Origin: Candidatus Zixiibacteriota bacterium
GTDB lineage: Bacteria > Zixibacteria > MSB-5A5 > GN15 > JAAZOE01
Direction of reading: 5' to 3'
NCBI GenBank assembly: GCA_030668485.1
Contig: DAOUTW010000025.1
Span: 1-61,760, forward strand
DNA length: 61,760 nucleotides
Shown here: positions 33,158 to 42,580 of the stretch, piece after piece
Numbering within the stretch: the stretch's first letter is position 1
How the letters are laid out: the number at the start of each line of letters is the position of its first letter
Notes under the pieces: model-generated
Database searches by the model: none
What the model saw: the letters and a program-made list of their open reading frames with translations, nothing else
Told to the model about the DNA's origin: nothing
Made by a program: the position numbers and the translations under genes

Positions 33158-35689
33158 CTACTTGATGATTACTAATTTGCCCAGTTGCTCGCCCATCTCC
33201 GAACGGACCGACCAGATATAGATGCCCGTCACCACCGCCTGAGTATTACGGCTGACCACATTCCACTCCTCATGCTGGGATTCCGGGCCGCCCGTGGGAT
33301 TGTAATGCTTGATTTCCTTGATAAGATCACCGTCGATGCTGAAGATGCGGATAGTGCAAATATTCGGTAAATTGGCAAAATGTATCCTCCGCGACCATAC
33401 CGCTGATTTGGTCCGATCACGATTCTCATAACCGGCCCGGGCGTAACCGCCGTCGATTCGATAAGGGTTAGGATAGACTACCACATTTAAACCCCTATGC
33501 TCGACCGTATCGGCCGATGGCAGGGGATACTCACGAACCGCGTTGGTTTGGGGCGATGTCTCCAACTGGCCGACATCATACTGAAACGAGCCATAATCAA
33601 AGGCTGTCACAGCGAAATAATAGGGTTTTGACGGCTCCAGGTTCTCGATAACATATTCATACTCATAATAACGTCGCCAACCTTCCAGTGTAACATCGGT
33701 CGAATCGTAGGGCGAGGCGTTGGGATAGACCTTGTGGATGCCGAGAGGATTGGATAAATCGGACTGGTTCCAGTCCTGGCGGGTGAAGTAATAAATTTCA
33801 CCCGTATGCGGATCGAGGAAATAATTAAATTGATCGTAATACTCGTTGGGGTCAAACTCAGATCCTTGAAGATTTTGTAGGCTGTCGAGTTTGGCAGAGT
33901 TGGATATTTTTCTCCAGGTCCGATTGTCGGTGTCGAACCAATGAACGATATAATCATCAATATCATAGGAGGCCAGCAAGACAAAATCCGTAAGGCGGTT
34001 ATCCTCGCCGTAATATACCCGATACCCCTCAAAATCGACTTGTCCGGAGAAATAATCGGGGGTGTTTTCCGATTCCTGGCCGTTCCACCGGAGCACTACC
34101 TTGCCGTAGCTGGGAGTCACCCGCACCACCGGCGGCGGTGGCGGGGCCATAGCTCGAAAATCGGGAATGCTGTCGCCGGTATAAAAATATCGGATGGAGT
34201 CAATAACAAAGCTGTCGGACGGGTCGGATGCGGTTGTGTCGCGCCATGTATATCTCCAGCAAAATTCGCCGCTGTAGCCGTCGCCGTCGGTATCGACGCC
34301 GGGGTTGTCGAAGACGGCCCGCGCCCAGCGGGAGTTTTCGGCCAGATCGGAAAAGTCGAGCTTATTGTAATAAATTTTCGGACGGTAGGGATCAAAATAA
34401 TTCTCATAATCCCAGGGATTGACATGGAAATTCTCCCCTGCTACAAAAGCCATTGTAAAGGGAAAGCTGTCGCCGGGGGCAAGGTTAAACGGCCCGAAGG
34501 AATATATTATGCCGCCACCAAAGCCACTTGCTATCTGCTCGGCCAATTCCCGGTCAGGCGGCGGCATAAAACCTTCGCCGGTATGACTGATGGCGGTAAA
34601 CATTTGGTCATAATCAACCTCCCGATGAGATAGCTGGTAATAATTGTCGACATCAATTCTTGGGGATTCAGTATAGCCGGCAAACACCCGATAAGGGTCA
34701 TCATCGGTCGGCGACAAACGAGGAGAGTATTGGTTTGTTATCCAATTAAAATTGGTGATAATATCCTCCGGCCTCGGCCTCAGAAGCTGAACACCTATAA
34801 CTCCCCGAAGTGAGAGATAATCCCACTGATGGTCAACTGTCGATTCGCCGTCATCGTCTGCGAACCAGGCTATGTTTAATGTATCCAGTTCGCGACAATT
34901 CCCCGGCGGCAACTCTATGGTTTCACGAAAACCGTGATAGTCCATATGGTCATGATCAAGTATCGAATTATGGCGAGCATTGGCGCTCATTGTAAAACCT
35001 ATATAGATGTCGCTAATATCCAGATTCCCGACATTAGTGATGAGGTAATCCAGTAAGATAAAATCTTTGGCATAATCCAGACTCCAGGCATAACTGGATA
35101 GCCGGATGGAAATATTCAACGGTTTATGCGGCCTGTTTTCATAGAATGACTCTCCTATTATATCCGGGTCGGCGAGGGTGTCAGTCATTGTCACGATAAA
35201 ATCCTGCTCCGAAACAGCTTCCGGATGAAAATACTCACTGGAGCTTAGAATAGACCGGCGGATAATAGCACCGGCCTCACCGATATCGGGATTCAACTCT
35301 CTATAATCCCCGCCTCTTCCACGGGAGACCAGCGTATCATGACCAACAACGCCGCCGATCAAAATATAGGCCGAAGACGTATAGACAAGATTTGATCCTT
35401 TGGGAAATGACACGGGACCGATTACTCCATAGTTGGTTATACCAAGCCCGATGTCTCCGACGTTGTGTATTTCGTATTCATAATTTGGGAACTCGATTAT
35501 GGCAGATTTGTAAGATGGGTCCTTGGCGATTTTGGCTGAATCACTCTCGTATGTTGGCCAGGCGTTGGCGGGGTAAACAATGAAAAATTGAATAACAAAT
35601 AACAGCCAAAAGTAAAGGAGGCGGGCACGGTCGTTAGTACCCGATCGGTGAATATTTGTAATCCATTTTATCCCAGCAATGGCATTCAT
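33158..35689 (-). CDS. large secreted protein with T9SS-like C-terminal domain
   Basis: 843 residues from the ATG at 35689. The hydrophobic stretch near 25-44 (LLYFWLLFVIQFFIVYPANA) is a signal peptide with a long n-region. The body is aromatic- and Asp-rich ('DTDGDGYSGEF'-type calcium-like turns), with a fibronectin-III-like segment near 545-600 ('PPPVVRVTPSYGKVVLRWNG'). The tail (about 745-843) has 'VVYPNPYRIDGG', 'IRIFSIDGDLIKEI' and 'GIYIWSVRSEMG', ending GKLVIIK: the FlgD-like/T9SS sorting form common in this group. Function unknown; probably an exported surface or matrix protein. Confidence 0.8.
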   Translation of the reverse strand: MNAIAGIKWITNIHRSGTNDRARLLYFWLLFVIQFFIVYPANAWPTYESDSAKIAKDPSYKSAIIEFPNYEYEIHNVGDIGLGITNYGVIGPVSFPKGSNLVYTSSAYILIGGVVGHDTLVSRGRGGDYRELNPDIGEAGAIIRRSILSSSEYFHPEAVSEQDFIVTMTDTLADPDIIGESFYENRPHKPLNISIRLSSYAWSLDYAKDFILLDYLITNVGNLDISDIYIGFTMSANARHNSILDHDHMDYHGFRETIELPPGNCRELDTLNIAWFADDDGESTVDHQWDYLSLRGVIGVQLLRPRPEDIITNFNWITNQYSPRLSPTDDDPYRVFAGYTESPRIDVDNYYQLSHREVDYDQMFTAISHTGEGFMPPPDRELAEQIASGFGGGIIYSFGPFNLAPGDSFPFTMAFVAGENFHVNPWDYENYFDPYRPKIYYNKLDFSDLAENSRWARAVFDNPGVDTDGDGYSGEFCWRYTWRDTTASDPSDSFVIDSIRYFYTGDSIPDFRAMAPPPPPVVRVTPSYGKVVLRWNGQESENTPDYFSGQVDFEGYRVYYGEDNRLTDFVLLASYDIDDYIVHWFDTDNRTWRKISNSAKLDSLQNLQGSEFDPNEYYDQFNYFLDPHTGEIYYFTRQDWNQSDLSNPLGIHKVYPNASPYDSTDVTLEGWRRYYEYEYVIENLEPSKPYYFAVTAFDYGSFQYDVGQLETSPQTNAVREYPLPSADTVEHRGLNVVVYPNPYRIDGGYARAGYENRDRTKSAVWSRRIHFANLPNICTIRIFSIDGDLIKEIKHYNPTGGPESQHEEWNVVSRNTQAVVTGIYIWSVRSEMGEQLGKLVIIK

Positions 35690-35796
35690 ACCGATGCCTT
35701 TCAATATAATGCAAAGGTAAAACAAATTGCTCCGCATTTCAACATTATTAATATCATATATTTAAATTCAGAATGTGAACTTAATTGCTATATCAC

Positions 35797-35826
35797 GGTG
35801 CAACCGGATTATGGGCCGGTTGCACC
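35797..35826 (-). terminator. strong hairpin downstream of the Cys-rich peptide gene
   Basis: 11-bp perfect stem GGTGCAACCGG/CCGGTTGCACC with an eight-base loop, 41 bp after the stop at 35867. No T-tract follows, so it may be an mRNA-stabilising or Rho-dependent end rather than a classical terminator. Confidence 0.5.
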
Positions 35827-35866
35827 CCACGGATTAATCAATCCGGGCATAAGTTCTATTCAAACA

Positions 35867-36196
35867 TCAGTCAGGCCACCCACCGCAACTGAAACTGCAA
35901 TCGCATGGATTCCAGATAAGGGGTCCTTCGTATAGCCCGGTGCAATTACAAATCCAATCTTTCAATGAAGGTTCGGGATTAATGTCTTCCCACTGGCCTC
36001 TAACGCCGTCGTAGATACAACATTGGCCTTCAATGGTCTCAGTATATAGATCATAAGGATCATAGGGATTACCCCAATAGCACCATAGCGGCGGCCCGCC
36101 ACCCTCTCCGGCATAGACTGCCATACTCAGGACTATCGTGAGAGAGAAGACAAAAGCAAAAATCCCGGCCAAAGATGTCATCGTCTTGAACTTCAT
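35867..36196 (-). CDS. secreted cysteine-rich protein
   Basis: 109 residues from the ATG at 36196. Signal peptide about 1-29 (ends VYAGEG). The 80-residue mature protein has eight cysteines in pairs (QCC, ICNC, NPCDC, SFSC) plus many Trp, Tyr and Pro: a compact disulfide-linked or metal-binding domain I cannot name. The ribosome site is GGAAGGAGGTGA, the same word as at the peptide gene 23347. It follows the thioredoxin-fold gene by 72 bp on the same strand. That hints that its disulfides are handled or recognised by that neighbour, although the neighbour lacks a CxxC. Confidence 0.7.
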   Translation of the reverse strand: MKFKTMTSLAGIFAFVFSLTIVLSMAVYAGEGGGPPLWCYWGNPYDPYDLYTETIEGQCCIYDGVRGQWEDINPEPSLKDWICNCTGLYEGPLIWNPCDCSFSCGGWPD

Positions 36197-36268
36197 TTTG
36201 TTCACCTCCTTCCATAGCAAATAATGATTAATGATACATCCTAATCACCTTTCCATGTTTGCCGCTGT

Positions 36269-36841
36269 CTATGAAACGGAAAGGCAATGATCTCTTATAT
36301 ATTCTCTTCCCAGAACCCCCGGTTTGATGGCATCAATTATAAGTCCTGAATCAACAACGATATTGAATGGGAATATTATAATGCCCAAACTCGTTTCGTA
36401 TTCCCCGTCGATGTCAAGTAAGAAAGTACTTCGGATTGCAAATTCGTCACGCAGAGCATTGAGTTCCGCTATGGGTGATTTTGAAATTATAATCAAGGCC
36501 TGGTCTTTATCGTCGCATTCGATGATGCGCTTAAATTCTTTCAGTTGAAACCTACTATAATCCGATTTATGATCGATGAAGGCAATTATGACCCGATTGC
36601 TGATTATTTCACTCAGCCGCACAAAATGCCCGTCAAGGGTCATAAATTGTGAATCCGGGAGTCTGTCGCCTGCTTCCAGCGGGAAATCAAGTTTAGATAA
36701 TATGAATTTTTCCCGTTCCGCCTGGCGATCCATCGGCATTGCGTCAGAACGGTTTCCTGAAAGCATATTCGCCATAAAATAGCCGGCTAAAGCGGTAAAA
36801 AAAATCACGGAAAGGAATAATAAGAGTTTTTTTAATCTCAT
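36269..36841 (-). CDS. thioredoxin-fold (redoxin-like) protein without active-site cysteines
   Basis: 190 residues with an N-terminal membrane anchor (about 5-25). The body follows the TlpA/AhpC-TSA plan: 'LPDSQFMTLDGHFVRLSEI', then the strand 'RVIIAFIDHKSDYSRFQLKEFKRII', and 'DEFAIRSTFLLDIDGEYETSLGI' and 'PFNIVVDSGLII' at the cis-Pro side. The place for CxxC (about 88-97) holds FIDHKSDYSR, so it cannot be a normal disulfide oxidoreductase. Similar Cys-less redoxins occur as binding proteins in FCB bacteria (general knowledge). Operon with a secreted Cys-rich protein. Confidence 0.7.
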   Translation of the reverse strand: MRLKKLLLFLSVIFFTALAGYFMANMLSGNRSDAMPMDRQAEREKFILSKLDFPLEAGDRLPDSQFMTLDGHFVRLSEIISNRVIIAFIDHKSDYSRFQLKEFKRIIECDDKDQALIIISKSPIAELNALRDEFAIRSTFLLDIDGEYETSLGIIIFPFNIVVDSGLIIDAIKPGVLGREYIRDHCLSVS

Positions 36842-37064
36842 AACCCCTCAATTCATTTCAAACATTTCAACCCACCGGCATGTTGCTGGTTAATAGGGTG
36901 GGCCTACGAAATGCTATCGATCATGGTCAATCAGGTGATGATGCTCCAAATGCCGTTAGTCCCCACTATTATTAATATGTGAAAAACAGGGGGGGGGGCA
37001 AGCTATTTTTTATTCAAGCCGAGACGAGAATCGCAAAAATAGCCTCCTGATCGCATAATTGGTA

Positions 37065-37093
37065 TTGCCAATCAGGGTCTAATTGGGTACAAT
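37065..37093 (+). promoter_or_regulatory. sigma70 promoter of the yebC-ruvCAB run
   Basis: TTGCCA (37065-37070), 17-bp spacer, TACAAT (37088-37093), leaving a leader of about 40 bases to the yebC ATG. About 65 bp upstream is a run of ten G residues (36989-36998), which could vary in length. Confidence 0.7.
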
Positions 37094-37138
37094 ACAGTGT
37101 ATATATCTGAAAATTCGTTAAGCTGATTTGGAGGTGAC

Positions 37139-37888
37139 ATGTCCGGTCATTCAAAATGGGCCACAATCAAGCGCAAGAAAGGCAAACTCGATGCCGCGCG
37201 CGGCCGCATATTCACCAGATTGATCAAAGAAATAACCGTAGTCGCTCGCGACGGAGGCGGTGATCCCGATACCAATGCCCGTCTGCGGACCGCCATAGCG
37301 ACGGCAAAAGCGGCTAATATGCCTGCGGATAATATCAAGAAGGCGATCAAAAAAGGCACAGGGGAACTTCCCGGCGTCAATTATGAAGAAGCGACCTTTG
37401 AGGGATACGGCCCGAACGGTGTGGCCGTCTTTATCGATTGCCTGACCGATAATCGCAACCGAACCGTTGCCGAAGTAAGGCATATCTTCGGCAAGTATAA
37501 CGGCAACCTCGGTGAAAACGGCTGTGTGGCATGGATGTTCGATAGAAAAGGCATCATTGCCGTGAAAGCCGATGGTATTGACGAGGATGCTTTCATGGAA
37601 ATCGCCCTCGAGGCTGGAGCGGCTGATATCCAGACCCAGGAAGACGCCTTTGAGGTGACCACCGAACCGAACGACCTGGAGCAAGTGCGTGGAGCCCTTG
37701 AAAAATCGGAAATGCCGATTCTCGAGGCGGAGGTACGCCGCATTCCTCAGAATACGGTCAAGCTGGATCGTAAAGGGGCTGAGTCGATGATGAAATTGAT
37801 GGATGCCCTGGAAGATCAGGACGATGTCCAGCAGGTTTCGGCCAATTTCGACATCGACGACGCGGTTTTGGAAGAACTGTCCGGCTGA
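37139..37888 (+). CDS. yebC: YebC/PmpR family protein
   Basis: 249 residues, full length. N-terminal '[32 protein letters not shown]' and '[23 protein letters not shown]' are diagnostic. The family was called transcriptional regulators; recent work on relatives points to relief of ribosome stalling. GGAGGTGAC precedes the ATG. It is the first gene of the plus-strand run and is followed one base later by ruvC, the common yebC-ruvC order. Confidence 0.96.
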   Translation: MSGHSKWATIKRKKGKLDAARGRIFTRLIKEITVVARDGGGDPDTNARLRTAIATAKAANMPADNIKKAIKKGTGELPGVNYEEATFEGYGPNGVAVFIDCLTDNRNRTVAEVRHIFGKYNGNLGENGCVAWMFDRKGIIAVKADGIDEDAFMEIALEAGAADIQTQEDAFEVTTEPNDLEQVRGALEKSEMPILEAEVRRIPQNTVKLDRKGAESMMKLMDALEDQDDVQQVSANFDIDDAVLEELSG

Positions 37889-37889
37889 T

Positions 37890-38378
37890 ATGCTGGTCCT
37901 TGGCGTTGACCCCGGCCTGGCGGCAACCGGATACGGATTGATCAATTTTGAATCGACCCGGCTGCGGTTGGTTGAGGGGGGGGTAATCAGATCCCAGAGC
38001 AAGGATCCCCTCGAAAAACGGGTCGGTGATATCTATACCGGTATACAGGAGATTCTCAACGAATTTCATCCCGATGTTCTGTCGATGGAGGATCTTTATT
38101 CGCATTACAAGCACCCCAAAACGGCCATTATTATGGGTCATGCCCGAGGCGCGGTGATGGTTGCCGCCAACCAGGCAGGGATTAATGTAATAAGTTATGC
38201 GGCCACTACAATCAAAAGCGCCCTGACCGGGAACGGGCGGGCAAGTAAAGAGCAGGTACAACGCATGGTTTTGAACCACCTGGGATTGACCTCACCGATG
38301 GAACCATATGATACATCCGACGCCCTGGCGGCGGCTTTGTGCCATATAAACCAGAATCTGAAAGCGGCAATTTCGTGA
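37890..38378 (+). CDS. ruvC: Holliday junction resolvase RuvC
   Basis: 162 residues. Catalytic acidic residues by alignment: Asp7 (GVDPG), Glu67 (SMEDLY), Asp141 and Asp144 (DTSDALA). Cuts four-way junctions pulled by RuvAB. The ATG at 37890 is one base after the yebC TGA, and the longer in-frame start is inside yebC. A run of eight G residues (37976-37983) inside the gene could slip. The 3' end overlaps the ruvA GTG. Confidence 0.97.
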   Translation: MLVLGVDPGLAATGYGLINFESTRLRLVEGGVIRSQSKDPLEKRVGDIYTGIQEILNEFHPDVLSMEDLYSHYKHPKTAIIMGHARGAVMVAANQAGINVISYAATTIKSALTGNGRASKEQVQRMVLNHLGLTSPMEPYDTSDALAAALCHINQNLKAAIS

Positions 38379-39019
38379 TACAGAAAATTTGCGGCAAAAT
38401 CGACAGCGTGGGAGAAGAGACCGTCACTCTCGAAGTGGGCGGTATATTCTATGAAATCCTGATTCCGTCAGGTCTGTCCGAACCATTGAAAAACCAGGCT
38501 CGCGAAGAGCGACCGGTAACCCTTCATACCTACTACTATATTGAATCTTCGGGCAGCGCCTCCAATCTTTATCCGCGCCTGGTCGGTTTTACGGTTCCCT
38601 CCGATCGCGAGTTTTTCAAGCTGTTCACCACCGTCTCGGGTGTCGGGGTTCGCAAGGCGCTACGCTGCCTGACCCTGCCAGTGCGGGATATCGCCCGTTC
38701 GATTGAAAATAAAGATACTACGTTACTCCGGAAGTTGCCGGGGATAGGTCCCCGGATGGCCGAGAAAATCGTGGCTGCACTGTCGGGTAAGGCGGCACGC
38801 TTTGCTCTGTCACGCAGCGGTCGGCCGCTTTCGATTTCTGACAAGAAAGCAGTCGATTTTGAAGAGGAAATTTACGAAGTGCTCAGCCAGCTTCAGTACA
38901 AGCCATCGGAAATCGACGGCATGATCAAGAAGGCTCTCGAGGCCAAACCGGAGATCAAAACGGTCGAAGAAATGGTCGAGATTATCTTTTCAATGCAGGC
39001 TGAGGTGGTGACCGAATGA
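38375..39019 (+). CDS. ruvA: Holliday junction DNA helicase subunit RuvA
   Basis: 214 residues from a GTG at 38375 that overlaps the ruvC TGA (GTGA). N-terminal OB fold begins with IQKICGKIDSVGEETV; the helix-hairpin-helix pair has 'VSGVGVRKAL' and 'LPGIGPRMAEKIV'. The C-terminal domain III that regulates RuvB is present (about 165-214). Binds the four-way junction and loads RuvB. Confidence 0.96.
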   Translation: MIQKICGKIDSVGEETVTLEVGGIFYEILIPSGLSEPLKNQAREERPVTLHTYYYIESSGSASNLYPRLVGFTVPSDREFFKLFTTVSGVGVRKALRCLTLPVRDIARSIENKDTTLLRKLPGIGPRMAEKIVAALSGKAARFALSRSGRPLSISDKKAVDFEEEIYEVLSQLQYKPSEIDGMIKKALEAKPEIKTVEEMVEIIFSMQAEVVTE

Positions 39020-40047
39020 AGCGAGAGCGGATAATCTCCCCCGAGGTGGCCGATCCTGTAGAGGAGAAGACTTTTCTGTCGCTGAGGCCGACGGTCCTCG
39101 ACGAATATATCGGGCAGAAAAACCTGGTCGAAAAAATGCAACTGTCGATAGCGGCTGCCCGAAAACGGGACGAGCCGCATGAGCATATGCTATTCTACGG
39201 TCCGCCCGGACTGGGAAAAACCACTTTGGCTTATATCTTGGCCAAAGAAATGGGCGCCAACATCGTTTCTACTTCCGGCCCAACCCTGACTCGATCCGGC
39301 GACCTGATGGGAATTCTGACCAATCTAAAGCATGGCGACGTTTTGTTTATCGATGAAATCCATCGCCTCAACCCGGTGGTGGAGGAATTCATCTATCCGG
39401 CACTGGAGGATTTCCGGGTCGAGTTCCTGATCGACAAAGGCGCCTTTTCGCGTGTGATCAATATGCCGCTCAAACAATTTACGATGATAGGAGCCACCAC
39501 TCGCGCTGGATTGCTTTCGGCGCCGCTGCGCGACCGTTTCGGAATATATCATCATATTGACTTTTACGAAGTAGAAGATTTGAAGGAAGTTGCCTTGCGT
39601 TCGGCCGGTCTCCTGAAAGTGGAGATCGACGAAGAAGGCGCCGAGGTAATCGGTCGGCGTAGTCGCGGCACACCGCGTATCGCCAATCGGCTGCTTCGAA
39701 GAGTTCGCGATTATTGTGAAATCAAGGGTGACGGCACCATCAACGCCGAGGTTGCTCGGAAGGCGCTGGATATGGAAGGTATTGATCATATCGGTCTGGA
39801 TAAACTCGACCGCGACTATCTGAAAATTATCATCGATTATTATAACGGAGGTCCGGTCGGGCTGGAGACAATCGCGACCACCCTCAATGAGGAAAGCGAT
39901 ACTCTGGTCGATATGGTCGAGCCGTTTTTATTAAAAATCGGGCTTATACAAAGAACAAGGCAGGGGCGTATCGCGACTGATGCGGCTTATACGCATCTCA
40001 AAATCAAAAAAGGCGGAAGATCGAACCCGCAGGAGTCGCTGTTCTAA
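39016..40047 (+). CDS. ruvB: Holliday junction branch migration ATPase RuvB
   Basis: 343 residues. Walker A GPPGLGKT at 62-69, Walker B DEIH at 113-116, sensor I 'IGATTRAGLLSAPLRDRFG', then the C-terminal winged helix ('GLIQRTRQGRIATDAAYTHL'). Motor of branch migration, acting with RuvA and RuvC encoded just upstream. The start overlaps ruvA by four bases (ATGA). Confidence 0.98.
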   Translation: MKRERIISPEVADPVEEKTFLSLRPTVLDEYIGQKNLVEKMQLSIAAARKRDEPHEHMLFYGPPGLGKTTLAYILAKEMGANIVSTSGPTLTRSGDLMGILTNLKHGDVLFIDEIHRLNPVVEEFIYPALEDFRVEFLIDKGAFSRVINMPLKQFTMIGATTRAGLLSAPLRDRFGIYHHIDFYEVEDLKEVALRSAGLLKVEIDEEGAEVIGRRSRGTPRIANRLLRRVRDYCEIKGDGTINAEVARKALDMEGIDHIGLDKLDRDYLKIIIDYYNGGPVGLETIATTLNEESDTLVDMVEPFLLKIGLIQRTRQGRIATDAAYTHLKIKKGGRSNPQESLF

Positions 40048-40112
40048 GCAGGGGACCTGCTCCGGAATAGCTTCAAAATGCGGAATTCGGCTATCTGTCA
40101 ACGAAGTTGACC

Positions 40113-40343
40113 ATGGAACAATTTTCGGTAAATACTCTCGCCAAAATCCTGATTGTCGTCGGGGGATTAGTTTTGCTGGCCGGAATAATCCTGCTGGCAG
40201 CAGGGAAAATCCCGCTTGTGGGGAAATTGCCGGGTGATATTTCGATAAAGGCAAAAAGTTTTTCATTTTATTTCCCCATTGTCACCTGCCTGGTCGTATC
40301 AGTTGTTTTAACGATAATCTTAAACTTGATATTTCGCCGATGA
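40113..40343 (+). CDS. DUF2905 family small membrane protein
   Basis: 76 residues from the ATG at 40113 with two membrane helices (about 10-32 and 50-72) and the linking 'GKIPLVGKLPGDISIKAKSFSFYFPI' that is characteristic of DUF2905 proteins. The function is unknown, but this family is often found between ruvB and queA, as here. It overlaps the queA start by four bases. Confidence 0.85.
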   Translation: MEQFSVNTLAKILIVVGGLVLLAGIILLAAGKIPLVGKLPGDISIKAKSFSFYFPIVTCLVVSVVLTIILNLIFRR

Positions 40344-41365
40344 AACTGACCGATTTTGATTATACCCTCCCTCCGGGGATGATAGCCCAGCAACCATCAC
40401 AGAAAAGGGCCGATTCCCGCATGCTGGTGCTTGATCGCAACCAGGAAACCCTGGTCGATTCCCATTTCCATGACCTGCCCGATTTTCTCGATTCTTCCTA
40501 TTTCCTCGTTCTGAATGACAGTAAGGTTTTCAAGGCACGCCTTTTTGCCCGTCGTTCCACTGGCGGCAAAGTCGAGATATTCCTCGTTCGCCGAGTCAAT
40601 CATGATCGTTGGCTGTGTCTGTTACGGCCGTCAGGGCGGATCAAGGAAGGCGAACAGTTGTTTTTTGACAGCCGCAATTTTATCACCGTCCATGATAAGC
40701 CAGGTCCGATTGAACGCGAAATATCATTTGTCGATTCCAAGCGGGAAAAATTCATTATCTCGCAGTATGGAATGGTACCGTTGCCGCCCTATATCAAACG
40801 CGAGGCAGTGAAAAACGACCTCAGTCGTTACCAGACTATCTATGCCGATAACACCGGCTCGGTTGCAGCGCCGACCGCCGGTCTGCATTTCGATAAATCG
40901 ACTCTGGCCCGTCTGACGAAAAAGCGAATCAAATATGAGCGAATCACCCTGCATGTCGGGCCGGGAACCTTCAAGCCGGTCTTGACCGAAAATATCGAGA
41001 GCCACATCGTCGATCCCGAGTATGCCATCATCACTGCCAAAACGGCCCGCTCGATAAACAAGTACAAACAACATGGTAAGAAACTTCTCGCCGTCGGGAC
41101 AACTTCGGTCCGAACGACCGAATCGGTATCGGATGGCGCCGGGCTGATTTCGGCTTATTCGGGGCTGGTGGATCTGTTTATTTATCCGCCTTACCGGTAC
41201 AAGTCGGTCGATGCCATCCTGACCAATTTTCATCTGCCGAAAACGTCGCTGTTGATGCTGGTCGCCGCCTTTTGCGGGCATGCCCCGCTTTTTAAGGCTT
41301 ATCGCCATGCAATTGAAAAAAGGTATCGCTTTTACAGCTACGGCGATTGCATGCTGATTCTCTGA
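40340..41365 (+). CDS. queA: S-adenosylmethionine:tRNA ribosyltransferase-isomerase
   Basis: 341 residues, full length. Transfers and isomerises the ribose of SAM to make epoxyqueuosine in tRNA. Family signatures: 'FDYTLPPGMIAQQPSQKRADSRMLVLDR', 'GSVAAPTAGLHF' and 'NFHLPKTSLLMLVAAFCG'. ruvAB-queA is a common gene order. tgt, the other expected neighbour, is not here. Confidence 0.97.
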   Translation: MKLTDFDYTLPPGMIAQQPSQKRADSRMLVLDRNQETLVDSHFHDLPDFLDSSYFLVLNDSKVFKARLFARRSTGGKVEIFLVRRVNHDRWLCLLRPSGRIKEGEQLFFDSRNFITVHDKPGPIEREISFVDSKREKFIISQYGMVPLPPYIKREAVKNDLSRYQTIYADNTGSVAAPTAGLHFDKSTLARLTKKRIKYERITLHVGPGTFKPVLTENIESHIVDPEYAIITAKTARSINKYKQHGKKLLAVGTTSVRTTESVSDGAGLISAYSGLVDLFIYPPYRYKSVDAILTNFHLPKTSLLMLVAAFCGHAPLFKAYRHAIEKRYRFYSYGDCMLIL

Positions 41366-41414
41366 CGGCTCTTTTCTCTTTGCTCACGATTCAAACTATG
41401 TTATTTTGCAGGTT

Positions 41415-42107
41415 ATGAGTACGATTGCATTGATCGTCGCTGGCGGCAGCGGCGAGAGGTTCGGCGGTGAAATTCCCAAACAGTACCTTATGGTGGCTGG
41501 CAGGCCGCTGATGTCATGGACCATCGCCCGCTTCGAGGAAGCCGAAACGATCGATCGGATCGTGATCGTTGCCGGTGAAGATTATCTGTTGCATGTCAAT
41601 AACAGTGTCGTCAATCCGTATGATTTTAAGAAGGTATCAAAGGTCGTACCGGGCGGCGCGACCCGGTCTGAATCTGTCCTGCGGGGGATAGAATCGCTAC
41701 CCCTGGCGACATCTTTGGTTGCCATTCATGATGCCGTACGTCCGTTGGTGACGCCTCACGATATCGATGCCGTCGTTCGCGAGGCGGAAAAACATCGCGC
41801 CGCCATCCTGGGGACTCCCGCGAGCGATACTGTCAAACGAGCCAGGGAAGGGATGGTTTTTGCCACCCTCGATAGATCCAACCTGTTTATGGCCGAAACG
41901 CCCCAGGCTTTTCAATATGATCTAATAAAAGAGGCTTACATCAAAGGTATGGAGTCGGGACTGAACGCCACCGACGATGCGGTGATGGTTGAGGCGATGG
42001 GGTTTATGGTCAGGCTGGTAGGGTCGACCGGCCCTAATCTCAAGCTGACCACCGCCGATGATATGGCCTTTATTGAAATAATGCTTAAAAGAGAATACCA
42101 TGACTGA
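41415..42107 (+). CDS. ispD: 2-C-methyl-D-erythritol 4-phosphate cytidylyltransferase
   Basis: 230 residues from the ATG at 41415 (a TTG three codons upstream is weaker). MEP-pathway step making CDP-methylerythritol. The nucleotidyltransferase signature is [16 protein letters not shown]; the second is '[11 protein letters not shown]'. Overlaps ispF by eight bases; the ispD-ispF pair is classic, so isopentenyl diphosphate is made by the MEP route. Confidence 0.96.
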   Translation: MSTIALIVAGGSGERFGGEIPKQYLMVAGRPLMSWTIARFEEAETIDRIVIVAGEDYLLHVNNSVVNPYDFKKVSKVVPGGATRSESVLRGIESLPLATSLVAIHDAVRPLVTPHDIDAVVREAEKHRAAILGTPASDTVKRAREGMVFATLDRSNLFMAETPQAFQYDLIKEAYIKGMESGLNATDDAVMVEAMGFMVRLVGSTGPNLKLTTADDMAFIEIMLKREYHD

Positions 42108-42579
42108 TTTCAGATGCGGTACCGGTTTTGATGTTCATGCTTTCGCCGAGGAGCGGCGTCTGGTCCTCGGGGGAGTCGAGATCGACTATCCGCTCGGACT
42201 GGCCGGTCATTCGGATGCCGATGTTCTCACTCATGCGATTATAGACGCCCTTCTTGGAGCGGCCGGGATGGGCGATATCGGAACTCATTTCCCTGATAGC
42301 GATGACATCTATAAAAATATCAATTCAATTATCCTGCTGGAAACGACCCGGGATAAACTGATCGAAAACGGCTGGACGATTTCGAACATTGACGCCACTA
42401 TCATTGCCCAGAAACCGAAATTGGCGCCGTATCTGGACGGGATGCAAATCATGTTGGCCTCGGCGTTGAACATAGATCCAGACCGGGTCAATATCAAGGC
42501 GACGACGACTGAGAAACTCGGCTTCACCGGTCGGGGGGAGGGGATCGCGGCCCTGGCGGCGGCGATGGTTAAAAAATAA
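42100..42579 (+). CDS. ispF: 2-C-methyl-D-erythritol 2,4-cyclodiphosphate synthase
   Basis: 159 residues, normal for a trimeric IspF. Metal ligands Asp11 and His13 (GFDVHAF) and His45 (LTHA). Other signatures: '[11 protein letters not shown]' and '[19 protein letters not shown]'. Works directly after IspD and IspE; ispE is not in the window. Confidence 0.97.
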   Translation: MTDFRCGTGFDVHAFAEERRLVLGGVEIDYPLGLAGHSDADVLTHAIIDALLGAAGMGDIGTHFPDSDDIYKNINSIILLETTRDKLIENGWTISNIDATIIAQKPKLAPYLDGMQIMLASALNIDPDRVNIKATTTEKLGFTGRGEGIAALAAAMVKK

Positions 42580-42580
42580 A

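Noticed and set aside
37151-38002. 283-residue minus-strand open frame
   Set aside because: Shadow of yebC and the start of ruvC; no ribosome site and no recognisable domain.
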